A DNA stretch of 64,000 bases from Marsupella aquatica (Eukaryota; Marchantiophyta): the NCBI GenBank assembly GCA_973895155.1, contig OZ316891.1:26288001-26352000 (forward strand). The letters run 5' to 3'. Numbering within the stretch: position 1 is the first letter of the stretch; each line of letters starts with the position of its first letter. A program made the translations under genes and the position numbers. The notes under the pieces are model-generated. The model had not been told where the DNA came from, did not search any database, and was given only the letters and a program-made list of their open reading frames with translations. Shown here piece by piece: positions 12,075 to 25,500 of this stretch.

Positions 12075-15000
12075 AAGGGAATATACACACTTTTTATATA
12101 CAAAGGGACCAATCAGAGTACAAATGAACAAACAAAAGAGGGCCCAAGTGGACAAAACCAATCGAAAAAGAAGTGAGCAAAAGGGAACCACTAAACACCA
12201 AGAAAGAGGAACTAAAAGTAAGAAATGAGCAATAGGGAACCCCTAAAAACCAAGAAAGAGAGACTAAAACTAACCCAAACGGACCGAGGTCCTCATCATT
12301 CCTAGCGAATGTGGCAAAAAGCTACTGGTCCACATCAAGGGTCAAAGCTAGATCGGCAAGTGGGATTGGAACATCCTCTAGGGGAGCTAGCCGCTGCGGA
12401 GGCACACTAGCACCCACTGTAAGAGATCGACGATAGATGGCCCAAGCTTGAGCACACTGCAAGGTGACTGAAATGCGTTGGCAAAAGTGTGTGGTCAAAA
12501 TAGAAAGCGGGGGTCCGGTGGGACCCATGCGGCCATGAACATCCGGGGCAGCTTGCCGAAGAAGCCCATCAAACTGAGGATGAAGATGCCCAAATAGCTC
12601 CAGAGCAAGGGGGAGGAAGCTGTCGGATGAAGCTCGTGCAACATATTTGGCCTCCTTCGTTGTTGCCGCACGTGACGCTGCTGCCCCTGCCGTAGTTGCC
12701 GCTGTCCCAATGATGTCTTGGTGCAATGGGTTTGCCACCACTACATTTGCCAATGTACGTTGACCCTCATGGACCATGGTAAGATCCACTCGTAACCGTT
12801 GTGATGGAGGACCAGGTAACTCGAGTACCACCTCCCGCCGCACGCATACCAAAGAGCCAGAGAGAACCTGAGCAGTCGCATCTTGCACAGCGTCGTGAAC
12901 AATAATGGTTTCACCTCCCAAACTGCACCGAAGAAGATGGACACCTGTGGCATCACAAGGCTTCCCACAAGTGCAAGAAGGGGGTAAACCTGCAAGAAGT
13001 GGGTGGGGCAGCCCCATACGAAGACGCATGGCTGTGGAGAACTCCGTTGAAGACATCCGCAAATGAGGAATGACTGGATTGGCCTGAAGCCATCCACCTG
13101 CGCCCTTCCCTCCGGAAGAAAGAATCCGAGCTCGGTCCGTGTCAGGTGCCTCGGAGAGGATGCTGGAAAGGGTGAAAGTGTGCATACGCCCAGCGAGGTC
13201 TGCCTGAAGACGAACGGGATCCAAGGATAAAAACTCCTGAAAAGAAGGTAACGCGGCGCGAACGGGATCTGGTAATGAGGACCGCGCTGCGCGCAAATGA
13301 ACCTGAAACGGGAGGGAACCCTCCTCTACCTCCATGAGAGATGAAAGTAAAAAAGGGCGATCCTCAATAAGAAAATGATCGGCCAACAATGAGAAGGCGG
13401 CCGCCCACGCACCCAAAAAGGCCAAAGGTGCAAGGCTCTCAATGGAAGTAAGCCCAAAACCACCCTGCAAAATAGGAAGACTGAGTTGGCGATGAAGCCA
13501 CGGAGATGAGAGCAACGTACCCGGCCCCAAAAGAGAGGCCAGGGTCTGACGAATGGAGACATCAAATGCTCGAAGGTGGAGACAAAGATCCTCGGTAGGG
13601 GGATGCGTCCTAGCCAGATAAGACGCACGAGGGTGGATGCACCTCAACAACATCCCAAATGCTGCCTGAGAATCTGCTAACTTAGGGAGCATAGGAGTAG
13701 AGGCTAAGGCAGCCTGTAGAGAGTCAACGATGAAAGAGGAGCAAAAGGAGGCGGTACCGACTGGGGAGCCAAGGACCCGAAGACCATCGGCTGGACGTAA
13801 GAACCCTGGGGGAAGCGCAAGATCAGAGGGTAACCTAGCTGGACTCCACGCATGACTCTTCACAGTCTTAACTCGTAAACCGAGGCCCATCAAATGGGTG
13901 GAAAGAGTGGCGAGGGCAGAAGTAACCGCGGCATGAGGACCAATGATGTGGGTGTCATCTGAAAGGGAGGGGAAGATACACTGGGGGTGGGCCATGGTAG
14001 CTTCCCGTAAAGCTGTAAAATGGGCAATGGCAAAAAGAGGCCCACCCAAAGGGTCACCCTGACGAGTACCTTCTGCAGAGGAAAGAGTGGTATACACACC
14101 TGTAAAGGAGTGATGACTATAGAAGAGTGGGGCCTCGAGTCCATAAAAACAACGGACAAAGGGGATCAGGGACTGGATGTCTGGATCCGCCGCCCTCAAA
14201 GCACGAAAAATGGCTGCCCAAGAAACCGTATTAAAAGCGTTAGAGACATCAACCTGGAGGACAACCCAATCAGGGTGGAGGTCCAAGGTAGCTCGAATAC
14301 CCGCAATAACTGTCTCACAACCGCCAGGAACGCCAACTGCAAACTAATGTGGAGAGAGATGATCCGATAGTGCAGAGCGAAACTGCGAGGAAAGTGTGCG
14401 AGACACAAGCCGAAGAAAAACCTCCCCAATAGCAATTGGCCGAACGCCTGGTGAAGACTTAGTCATGGCCAATAAACGAGAAGCACTCAAGAGCCGAGAG
14501 ACGGGAGGAGGCAAACGACCGGCTGCAATACACTGGCAAAAGGAGAAGAAAACTGGAAAACCAAACTGAGGATCCTCAGGGGGGAATAAATCCCGAAAAT
14601 GCTCAAAGACATAGCCAGAGGGGCCACCAGCAGCGCAACGCGGGGCATGGAGGAAGGCATAGGTGAAGTGGTCCCTACTAAATTGAAGATCCTCCTCAGG
14701 CTCAAAATCCTCTACGAACAAAGGGAGCTGATCATGGGGCTACAGATGGAGATCTTGAAGGGCCGACGAGGTGACCTCGCCAGGGGGGGCTGGTGTGGTG
14801 GGAGAAAGGGCCTGGACAGCCCGACGATATTCACCAGCCTGGGCTAAACGACAAGAGCGACGAAGACGTCTATGCTCAGGGGGATGAGAGTGGCGGGCTG
14901 GGTCAGACAAAGCACGGACGGTAAAAGACCTGGCGCGAAGAAAGTACTCTTCCTGAAGCTGCTCCCAATCTCCCCGCAAAAAACGATGGATATGAGAGGC

Positions 15001-15345
15001 AGTCTCACGGTGACCCACACGACCACCATGACTAGGGAGGGTAAGAGACCACTGTGGAAAAAGCATCAGTAAAGACCAGTAGGAGACCTCCATAGGATGC
15101 GCCAAGATAAGCTGCATGAGTTGCAACAAGGAGGACCGAACTAAAGGGCGCAGCGCCAGAGGAATGTGGTTATAAAGGCGAGGTCTAATGTACCCTGGAT
15201 GGTAGGCTGGAAGGGGGTCTAGAGTGCGAACCCAACTCCATGCCTGCTCGGGAGCCTCCAAGGAGGGAGGGGCAGAGCTAACCGGGTCAATAGGGGGCTG
15301 AGGCTTTGCAAGTCTGCTTTGTTTTCGTAGTTGATAGACAAACTT
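12075..15345 (-). mobile_element. LINE copy 2 of the same REL-type family, longer at the 5' end
   Basis: This copy is collinear with copy 1 over its whole length and continues about 550 bp or more further upstream in coding sense, so it shows N-terminal protein missing from copy 1. The 3' tail begins at about 12078 with one AT-rich tail unit, against nearly two in copy 1. The 5' boundary near 15345 is an estimate: the open frame ends at a TAA at 15349-15351 and no homologous copy is available to define the edge. No target-site duplication was found. Confidence 0.75.
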
Positions 15346-15348
15346 AAC
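12322..15348 (-). pseudogene. LINE polyprotein, same frame as copy 1 but with two TAG stops
   Basis: A single frame runs from 15348 to a TAG at 12322, broken only by TAG codons at 14740-14742 and 14344-14346; I see no frameshift. At both sites copy 1 has CAG, so each is one C-to-T change in a CHG context. The second stop sits between the RT fingers and the QVDVSNAF catalytic motif, separating the N-terminal part from the catalytic core. The upstream 170 or so residues, absent from copy 1, are rich in Pro, Leu and Arg and contain EYFLRARSFTVRAL. They show no APE endonuclease or zinc-finger motif that I recognise. The RT, CCHC and nuclease motifs described for copy 1 are otherwise conserved. 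Confidence 0.75.
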
Positions 15349-15351
15349 TTA

Positions 15352-18300
15352 GGATGATAGCTGATTAAATATGAGTTTTTCTCTGGATGACATTCTGGGC
15401 ACTGAGTCCATCTTTAGCTTGAGAGTCTTTGTCAATCCTAGGTTTCTTGCGAATTTCCTGCTCTGGGCTCTTAGCTTGTTGATTTGATTTTTTAATGCTC
15501 CCTTGAGGTTGCAATGAATAGCAGAAAATTACGTGACTTCTTTTCCTGCGTTGACTGAATCAGTCTGCCTCCTTGCCGGCCATGGGTTCAGAGCAGTGTT
15601 TTTCTTAGTGGAAAAAATTCACTAGAATCCATCTCCCAAAAAATCTCTCGCCACTTTTGGCAAAAATTGGGTACTATTTTGCTGTCTCATTAGCCCCTGT
15701 TCCACATAATCCCAGGCCCCATTAGCCAGAATCTAAAGATCAGCCTTAAATCTAGGAAGATCTGACGGTCAGGAAAATAATTGAATAGGGAATCTTTTGA
15801 GTATCTTTTCCTTCACACATTTTACATTCACCACTCTGGCAAAAAAGTAATATCCTGAAAATACACTGGTTCAGAGTCTTGGAAGGTTGTCCTGTGCTCA
15901 CTGGACAATCCAGGGTTAGATTCACTAAACTGAGTTGTAAGTGCTTGGTGTCTTTAAGAGCCAACTGCAGCCAAAAGGCTGTACAGAAAAAGCAATTGCA
16001 ACAGGCAAGTCTCAGAAAATATTTACGCCATTGCATGTATCTGTTTGTGTTAAGATTTGTCTCGGAAAACAATTCCTACATTGTTTGGGATTGGGGTAAA
16101 ATGTAAGCTAAAATTTCTTAAACGGTTACAAAATTAACTCAAATGTAAGGATTCCTTTTTTCTGCTAAAGGAGTCTGAAATCATTTACATGGTAGTAGTT
16201 TAAATAAATATCTTATTGCAAGAGCACATTAAAGATCTTTATTTATGCCAAATAAAACTGGGAATAAAACATAAGGACGGTTTGCCATAGCATTTATAGC
16301 AATGTCGGGAAAATTGGGATGCGTGTGCCTCCCTTGAGAAATTAAGAAAGACAACTTTAGTGCCCTTGTACTAGCAAGGGGGAAGGGGGTGCAAAAGCCA
16401 TGGACCCTTGCCAGTCCAAGCACTTGGCACTAATTAAAACACCTCGCAACACCTTTTAAAAACATCAAATATTTCATCCTTCTCGTTCTTGCCTCCAAAC
16501 CTTAGTTCAGTCAAAATCCTAATGGACATTATACCACAGCACGTGCAATTACCAACCCATTATCTTAATTTAATCTACGGAACAAGTATGCTTTTCTACG
16601 CCAAATTACAACCTACATTCCCACCTACATTTCTCTGCGAACTACTGTTAGTTGGTGAGCTTGGGGTCTTTGGGTCACTCCCGGCACTGCAGTGCTTGGT
16701 TGCAAGTATGTTCTTGCCCTTTGGGTGTCATTTCCTCAGTTTGTGCCCCACTGGTCCTCGCCACAACAATCATTGTACTTCAATGGTGTCGTTTTTTGCC
16801 TTAAAAAGAAAAGAAAAAAGTTGTATTCCTCTGATCCCCATCATCTTTCCATTGTTCAAAATATCCACATGCCCAATTGATGTCAATGATGAGCCTTTCA
16901 ACAACTTAGACTTTGAATTCCTTGATTGGGTAACTGGATGGATATCACAATTGAATAGGGCGCCTCAAATCTCCACTTTTGGGGGCTCCTTCTGATTACC
17001 TACAGTAGATACCTCCAATTGCCGCCCCATAATGAAAACCGGGTTTTAAAACCAGGTGTAGCAAAATGGGTGTCCAAATTTTACCTGGATCCCAAACTGA
17101 GTCCAGCTACTGTCATGCAGCTCAAGCTGTACATCAGGGACGCCCGTGCCACTAAAAAATCCGCTATAGAACTTATGGCCGCCAAACTGGTGGGCTGACC
17201 ATCTGATCCGGGCGGCCTGCACCAGGGAATGACCGGGTGTAAATCGGGAATGAAAACGTTCAGTTTTGAGATGCCTAATGGATGAAGGAGCTCATAGAGT
17301 AGATCAATCATGTTTCTTGATGAAATGCTCACCAATGGGAGTTTTTGGACTGCATGGTAGCACGGTTCTTTCATACTTTATTTCCATTTTCATCATCACT
17401 CGATGGCTCATTTGGATTCGAGCTTGCCCAGACCGGAACCTCCAAAAAGCATTGTTGTCGTGGCAATAATTTGCTAGATTCCAACTCTCTGAAAAGTTTT
17501 CACCACTTTTTACAAAAATTAAGCTCCAAGATGACGGGAATGAGGAGTGATGAGTAAGGTATGCAAAAAGCCTTGGTTTGTTTCAATGGCATAAAATTGC
17601 TAGATTCCAACACACTGAAAAGTTCACCGCTTTTGCCAAAAATTAGCTAGGTTTTGTCTTCCAGATTCTCACATAACAACAAAACGTTGTTTAGATTCCA
17701 GGTAAATCGACAGTCTTCTAATAAGCTACTGTAGGTTTTTTGTCTTCCAGTTTCTTGCCTAGTCGGAGACCACTAGCCAGAATGTGACTGTAATTGTTAA
17801 ACTTAGGGAAATTTGAAAGTAAATTATATATATACTCCTATGACACACACACTATATTTATCTTTTTAGGTTTTTCCTTTTTGCCATTTTGGCAAATGTC
17901 ACCTTGTGTTAAATTAAAAATGCTAAGAATTGACCACCAGATCTCCCTATTATCTAAGTGTTTGATTCTGGCTAGAGAAATATGTGGTTCGGTCAAAAAC
18001 TGACTAATGGGGTCTGTTTCTAGGTGGATAACTTCATAATGGAAACACAAGACCTACCAAAAAAATTTGCCCAAAGTGGCAGGCTTCTTGGAAGAAAATT
18101 GAATCCTGGATGGACCTCCAAGTTTGCCAAAAGAGTTGCATAGATTTTTGGAACCTGGATAGACTGCAACAAAACTCTATTTTTGCTCATACAGAGTACA
18201 TAGATGAGAGAAATGTACCAAGAATGAGATAGTCATCTTTGATAATTTAGAAGTATCTCAACTCTCAATTACATTTGAAGATATTAGGAACGATCTTTCC

Positions 18301-21300
18301 AAACAGATTCTAAGAAGTCCAAAGATACAAGATTCCATTGAATATTTAGGGAGATACCAATTGTCAAATTTAGTTGCTAAAACACTTTTGACAGAGTTAA
18401 ATTTGGAAGTGACTGTTGGAGTGCTCTTACAAATGACTAAATCTCTCAATTCTTCCATACTATTTAGTGATTAGTTTCCTAAATTGACTCTCCCAGATGT
18501 GACTGCTGTACATAGATCTAAGAGTCATGATGTAACCATACAAACTTTTGTAATGCGGCTTCTTCTCAACTTGCCATCAGCGTCACCTGTTTAAAACACA
18601 AGAAGGCATGAGTGTCACCTTCTTTCTTAGACAATTTGCACTGGTTGGCTATACAAGGCAGCGGGCAGCAAATATGGAGGGTTCCTTAAAGACCCCGGCC
18701 CTGGCTGAATTTGTACCCTTTGCGTCATTCCTACCCTCCACTAGCAGCCACAATTCTGCCCGCCATTCGACCACCTTTGAGTGCATACAACCGACAATTC
18801 AATGTAGGGCTTTGGAATACATGTAGGAGACAGGTTAGAATCTGTGTTGCAGTACACTGCCAGGCTTGAGCTTTTAGTTCTTCACTGGTTTAGTTTTATG
18901 GTTAAGACCATACCCCCCAACGTCCTGCCAGGCCCATGAGTACTCATCGGCCTGTGCGGCGGACTCCTAGCATACCACGACTGCCGCGGACCACAGGCTA
19001 AAATAGATTGCAACTTACAGGTAGTAATGGTAAACCATCCCAGTCGCGTTCCCCACAAGAACCATTACTACACTGTCAGAGGGGGTTTATTGGGGCAGAT
19101 CTGAACATAATGGGTTGATTAAGCAAGAAATAGTCCAGAGGGGTCGATTAAGCACATACCTCCGCATACTCTTACTATTAGAGCGGTAAAATATAGTGAA
19201 TTTTGGCCACTTAAACAAAAAAGGCGGTTCCAGAAGCGGTCTGGTTGGACTTAACTCGATGGTGTCGTTTTGTGCTTACCCATCGAACCGTATCAGTTGT
19301 GCCTGAGCTTTGGGAGAGGCTCCGGATCGTAGATGCTGGGCCAGCACGACTCTGTCAGCCTCGGCAGGATGGTTCTCGAAGTCCATCCCAAACCGTACTG
19401 TCTTGTCTGGATCGGCATGGGTTCGTACGAAAGAAACGGTGCAAGAGATTGCGTTGCTGAGTCAGCAGAGGGTCACTTCTTGTCGTCATGTGACGCGTGT
19501 CTCGGTGTGGATAATGAGAACAATGCAGGACAATAGACTGGGTGTAGATAGAGCATCGCCAGCAAGCCACGTTGCAAACTTTATACGGACTGAGATCAAT
19601 ACAGTAGGCTCTGTCCAAGCGCACACTATATAACAGTCTATTTTTTAAGGTTTTCATTTTTTCGAGTGTGTGTGAAGGAGACGATGCTCAAAACAATTCT
19701 TATTTTATTTTAGTGATCGTTTAGATTTTAGCTAAAGGGACATATGATTGCAGGGTGTCACTCTAGATTTAAGGAAGTTCGTTAGATTTTGGCTAATGGG
19801 ACCTTGATTAAGTGAAACACTGAATAATGAGACAAAAATACTAGCCAATTTTGGTAAAAAATGGCAAAAGAATTTTTGGGAGGTGGAATTTGGCGAATTT
19901 TCGCCAGTCAAAAAACATTGTTGCCTCATAAGCCTCTTTCGTACCTGGTAAGCGCATGGGCATCGTGTTCGTCAATTTTATTATGCGGAATTATTATGCG
20001 GAATAAGCGTTTTCTATGCAGCTTTTCTAAGCTTGACAATGGAGCATTGACAAACCTTCTATCATGATGAGACCATGATGAGACCAAACCAAGACAGCCA
20101 ATGGTCATCCAAAAAAGTAGCCGAGGGATTACATTTGACGCTTAAACTATGTACGTACCCACAAAATCTGATACCGAAGTTGAAGAACACAATTGTCTAT
20201 AGACAGTTGCCTGAAGGTTTTAACAAACATCCTTTGGAATCAGGGGTTGATATTTGAGCCAGTTATGTATCATTTCACGCTGGGAATCGTGAGTCCCTTG
20301 ATTGCAGCTAGCTCTGTGTGCAAATAAAATGCACGGACTTCCAGATCGTAGCAGACAGCAGCCAAGCCATGTAAAATCTAGCTTTAACAGCTCTGGTCAA
20401 CCTGGTTAGCTTTGTGATTGATAAGGAACCACTGTTGCCAAACAGTCACCATGTATAGCGGTATTGTACGGTTTCGCTGAATGGAGCGAACTTGATTCAA
20501 ATGAATAGCATAAGTCACCTGACTATCAATTCTGGTCCGTCCTAGCAAGCTCGAGAGCGTGCGTAGTTTCCTCTCAGAAGATGAGCTCGGTCCATGGAGC
20601 GCAATAAGTGAGGCTGAAGCCTTGTGCGCACAGTCTTCTCATCATTAACTATTGTTACTCCAAAGGCCTACTGTAGGTGGTGATATACGACGGGAATGCA
20701 CGCAGATTGAAATGCTGCTTGCTATTGTAAGGTCGACCGGTCGAGTCGGATTGGATATAAAAATTAACCATGCTATTTCTCAGGGACGAGCTCTGCATTA
20801 CTGTCGCTATGTACTGTCCGCCTCTCCTTTCCTGTCGCAGTTTCACTATGAAAATCATTTCAATTGAGCTGAAGTTCTCAGCTCTAGCTATAGCACAAGT
20901 GCTCTAAATAACTCCATACGACGAAGCAAGGGAACCCCCAAGGGAATTGCTGCGTCTCCTTTTGACACGGGACTTTGCATCCAACCAACCACATCGATGT
21001 TTCGTACCTTCAGGACATGTGATACCTCCAAAACCGTATGTGCTTCTCCTGTCTCACACAGACAGCGCACAATGCGAACTCTTACTCTCTCTCTCTCTCT
21101 GACTGGCCGTTACATCTAGTTCGTACATGGCAGCAAAACGTGCTCATTTACTGTCATCGCGATTTGCTCACTGGACATTCTTGCAAGATCATTCTCATCA
21201 TCTTTCTCGCAATAAATAGGAGGGCGACATCGCCATTTCACACAGGTGACAAGATTACGTTACTCCAGTTCAAATGCAAGAGTAGGTACGGGAAGCTCGA

Positions 21301-22159
21301 ACTTGATATCTGTACCACCGACGGAGTCTAGTAAATTCTTTACATTTATATTCCCATGATCTAGGCTCCCGATAGCTAGGATCACTTGGTACTGTACCTC
21401 TCGATATGCTGTACGCTTTGGGATCAGATATTTGGAGCAGTCGGCGTTCTGTTCATAAGTGTAACTTTGTTTTGATACCAATTCAATTGAAGCGATATAT
21501 AACGTCTCGCATCTTTTCGGGCAGTAGCTACCATGCAATCTTATTAATTTGAATCCCCGCCTTAAAAAATATCGTGCTCCTCTCAATATTGGAAACCCTT
21601 GCTGTGGAAGAATCACGAAATCGAAGGAAGCTACCTAACTTGGGACACTCCGCCATATAGACCTGTCCTTCGAGATGAAATGCACCTTCGAACGACCAGA
21701 TTGAAGCTTTCATTGTCTTGCTGCATAATTTTGACCCACAAAACGAAAAGGGCTCCTGCTAGCGCTTTGTATTGTTCTGCCCCGCCATTGGCCATCAGGT
21801 TTGAGGAGTACAAAAGAGTGGCATTTTTTCCTTTTGGAGAACATTTTGGACTTATTTGAGTAACCTAGATCCACTTTGCATCAGGACCAGTGGTGCTTTA
21901 AGTTCATCATAGGGCTGTCTTCAAAGACATTGGGGCATCCGGGGCAAGGTCACGAATTGAACTTGCTTTAATCCTGTCTCGAAGATACTTTCTCCAATGC
22001 AATTACTGGAGGATTAAATGAATGTGTTGATAACATCTCCAAGAGGTGGTAAGAGCTCCAGATTTCAAATGTGAGCAATATTTATGGTGGCGGGTATGGC
22101 GGTGGCAACATCTTCCTTGGCAACTTGCATGACTATTTTCACGTCGTTAATGTAAAACT
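15352..22159. other. Long gene-poor interval
   Basis: About 6.8 kb without a supportable gene. Open frames such as 16489-16995 (plus) and 17081-17374 (minus) have no recognisable domain and no coherent exon structure. Fragments of a dispersed repeat carrying CTAGATTCCA and CTTTTGGCAAAAATT recur at about 15620-15680, 17470-17650 and 19770-19870. A short (CT)n run lies at about 21083-21099. I found no tRNA or rRNA. Confidence 0.5.
17470..17652. repeat. Direct repeat pair, about 50 bp each
   Basis: GCTAGATTCCAAC..CTGAAAAGTT, then CACC.CTTTT..CAAAAATTA, occurs at about 17471-17525 and 17598-17650. A more diverged relative is near 15628. This fits remnants of a dispersed element family. Confidence 0.5.
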
Positions 22160-22503
22160 TGTTAGATATTGCTCTAGTCTTGTGACTCATGAGCTAACCA
22201 TAGTTAGTCTAACTTGAGTTAGGATTTAGTTAATGTTAGCGGTAGTGCTGTTGTGCATATAGTCAAAGTTGATGCCAGACCCTGGTGAAACTTAGGCTCA
22301 TTGTTACGGAGCTAGTTGAGAGATAGGGAGAGCTTGTGTTGTGGATGTTTGATATGGCCGGTCGACTTAGAATGCAGTAAAATTCTTGTGTGTTCTCGTG
22401 AACGTAACTTCATGTGGAGATAAATCACATATCTCTCTGTGTCGATTCTTGTGCATTGGATGGTTCATGAGTTTACCGTTACGAATGTCGTCTATGCTTA
22501 ACA
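22160..22503 (+). mobile_element. Solo LTR, family A
   Basis: The 344-bp unit starts TGTTAGATATTG and ends GCTTAACA, giving the canonical TG...CA with short TGTTA/TAACA inverted ends. The first 200 bp and a 50-bp internal part match the family-A sequence at 44536-44736 and 61567-61618. The flanks AAACT and GAACT are compatible with a 5-bp target duplication carrying one mutation. No internal retrotransposon coding sequence lies beside it, so it is best read as a solo LTR left by recombination. Confidence 0.7.
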
Positions 22504-25500
22504 GAACTTGAATTTGCTTCTAACTTGTGACCTATAGTAGATTTGGGTTTGATAATGAAATCATTCTGCGGCAACTAAATTGCTGTAGGCAAAAGTTCCA
22601 ACTAGTATTTTAGGAGCACCCATGTATTCCAAGGATACTCAATTTACGATATGCGTGCATGCCAAGCTGCATTTCAACTAAGTTATTTAATAATGGTCCA
22701 CTTCATTTATGTCAATCTCCATCTCACGAGTACATCCCATATGAATCTCTCGTGGATCGGACATCTTTATAATGAGACTCTCTTTATGTTCCTCAACTTG
22801 CAATTGTGGCTGTACTTATACATATGGGTACTCAAAGTCCTTGCCTTTAGGGCACGAAGAGATATCACGTTCATCAGCATGCACGACAACATTCTTTATC
22901 CTGAGCTGTTGAACAACGATTGAAAGTAAGTAAAGGAGTCCTGACGACGAAGTAACGATAGAAAGTGAGTAAAGGAGGAAAAAGAAGCACTAGTAAAGAG
23001 TTACTGTCTAGGTGCTGAAAAGAATATAAAGCCAGGATGGACGTATGGGGTTTGTTATGAAGCCTGGATGTATTTCCAAAGCTCAGATGCCAGACCATCT
23101 AACCAGACTTGGACTAAAATGTGATCTTAGTCATCTTCCATTAGTTTATTTAGTGGTAAGTAACGTTTATCTACTGATAAGTAGCTCATACCTAAACTAC
23201 TCAGGGAGTCCTTGACATTTAAGTGATATGTTATTCCCAAAGGTTATTCTCAATCATGCCCAAACCCTCAATAATGCTTAAACCATTCAGGGTGTTCTTT
23301 GCAAACGTGAATAGTTTGTTGGCAGTTGGTTTATTCTATTATCGACATTTTAGAATCCTTCTAAAAACAGGCAGCAGTCATTCTTTATATCTGTGTTAAA
23401 CTGCCTGATGACTTTACGATCTTAGCTTGCAAGACAAAACCGTCCCTCTTAGCTTGCAAGTAGGTGAAGAATAATTTAGAAATGTACGTGTACACAACAA
23501 TGGTTAGAGATAGTTTTTTTTTCATTCTCAATTAATGATGATAGCACTGTGTATGACACTCATTAAGATCTTGTAACTATCAGGCCGAAACTGCGACTCA
23601 AGCTCATTGTGACCGAGTACTAAATTAATGTTGCTATCATCATGTGATACGCTCCTAATATTGTACACGTATCTAAGCTTTCAATCTTGTATGAGATTTG
23701 TTTGGGAAGTTCAAGAATGACTTTCAGTGCGTGAGAGTGGCCTCTCTTGCTCACTTATGACGGTGACGTTTGGTCTAACGTTGGATACTGCTTGCCACGA
23801 TGTATCCTTGACCTCGGAATGGAAAATGCGAAGATAGCGATTTATAGAGGTGGTTAGCAGGTACCTTCAGGAGGAATATGTATCCAGAAGTAACAATCTA
23901 GTCGACTATACAATTTTTATGGTATCCTGTCCTGCAACTGCCATATATAGTGTGATCCATCAATGAGTATCGGGATGATCATCGATGCATGGATTTATCG
24001 CAGGGATGGGATAAATTGATGTATCTCCCGATCATTGTCCCCTATAAGTCCAGACGTACTTTATAGCTCCTGATAATAAATGCATGGATTTGTCGATGAA
24101 TATCATCCCGATAGCATGGATTTTCTGGAATCCCCGATCAATATACTTTAATTAGACAATTCTCAGGTTGTATCCTTCATAGAAAGGATGTATTGCAGTG
24201 TCAGCTTCATTTTCTGGATTGACAGACCACCAACAATTCTTCTGTGTACTTTGCCACCTTGCACGTCACCTTTTTTCATTACAGTATTGAGAAAAGAAGC
24301 ACCTTTTGATATCAATTCGCTTCATAAATTTTTTTGGATTGGAATGCACGCAACTTTCTTTGGACCACAGGACCTTCACCTTTGTGCAGATTTCGTAGAA
24401 GTAAGCATGGTTGCAAAACACAAATAAAAATAACCGTGTCTGGTGACTTGTGAATCGCTTGATACCCTTTGAAAACGCATTCCCGGGATAAAAAGGATCC
24501 AATCTGGAAACTCTCTGAAGTAGATTGATCGGAAATGTACAGACAATCTTTGCATGGATAAAATTTTGCCCCCAAGCTTCATGGCTCTTATTTATCTTGG
24601 TACGTTGCCTCCAACTCTCCCCACCACATTGTTCCCCGCATTGTTCTAGGGCAATAAGTTAGAGAAGGAAGCCAGGGAGGCATGCAACAACGACCCAGTG
24701 AGGAAGCTTTCGATCCGATCAGTTATATGTCTGACACTTGCTAAGTCAGGCATCAGAGCGTGCCCTCTTTGGATAGATAGATCGAGAGAGGACTAGCTTC
24801 AAGATTTTTAGACCATATATTGTGATGATACACATACAGTTACCCCCACAATGGGGAAGGCACATTCGCACCACACAGTTGGACTGGACAGAGCTAGTTA
24901 GAGTGAAATAATCTTTTGCATTAAGTCCACTCTATACTTTGTACAGTTATTGTGGCCCCATAATCATGTCAATGTGAACGCCACTTGGTGAACATCCCCC
25001 ATACTAGACTTAATCACCTACCATGGTGTTGACTACAAGAGGAAGTCGGTACACTTAGTACAAAGCTTTTCGAAGTTATGTCAGGAGCATACTAACTTGA
25101 GGTGATACTACCCTGCACTTTTCGTCCGGGATCTTCAGTGACTGGAGCTGTTAGGTTTGAAAGAAATCGCACATCAAAAAAAGGATTCCTGGATTTCATT
25201 GGAGATCAATCTCGAGCCCAGTCCTGAAATGTTGGTGAGCTGTCTAAGAAATGATGTTACAAACTAAGTCAAGTCTTACGGGATCATTATATGGGTCACT
25301 TTTTCCCAATATTTTCGGTTTGCTTTCAATTGCAGTAGTTGCACATCTTGCGTTGCGCTTTCTTTGTAACCAGCAAGACAGCGGTGGATAGAATTTCAAA
25401 AGTTGACAAGATGATGCGAACTTGTGTATCTGGACATCAGCAGCATTTTTCACTCCAGGCCACTCATTAACATCGAATTGAAAACCTGATCCTCAGTCTG

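Noticed and set aside
16489-16995. 168-codon plus frame
   Set aside because: No initiation ATG, no domain, and composition like the surrounding spacer.
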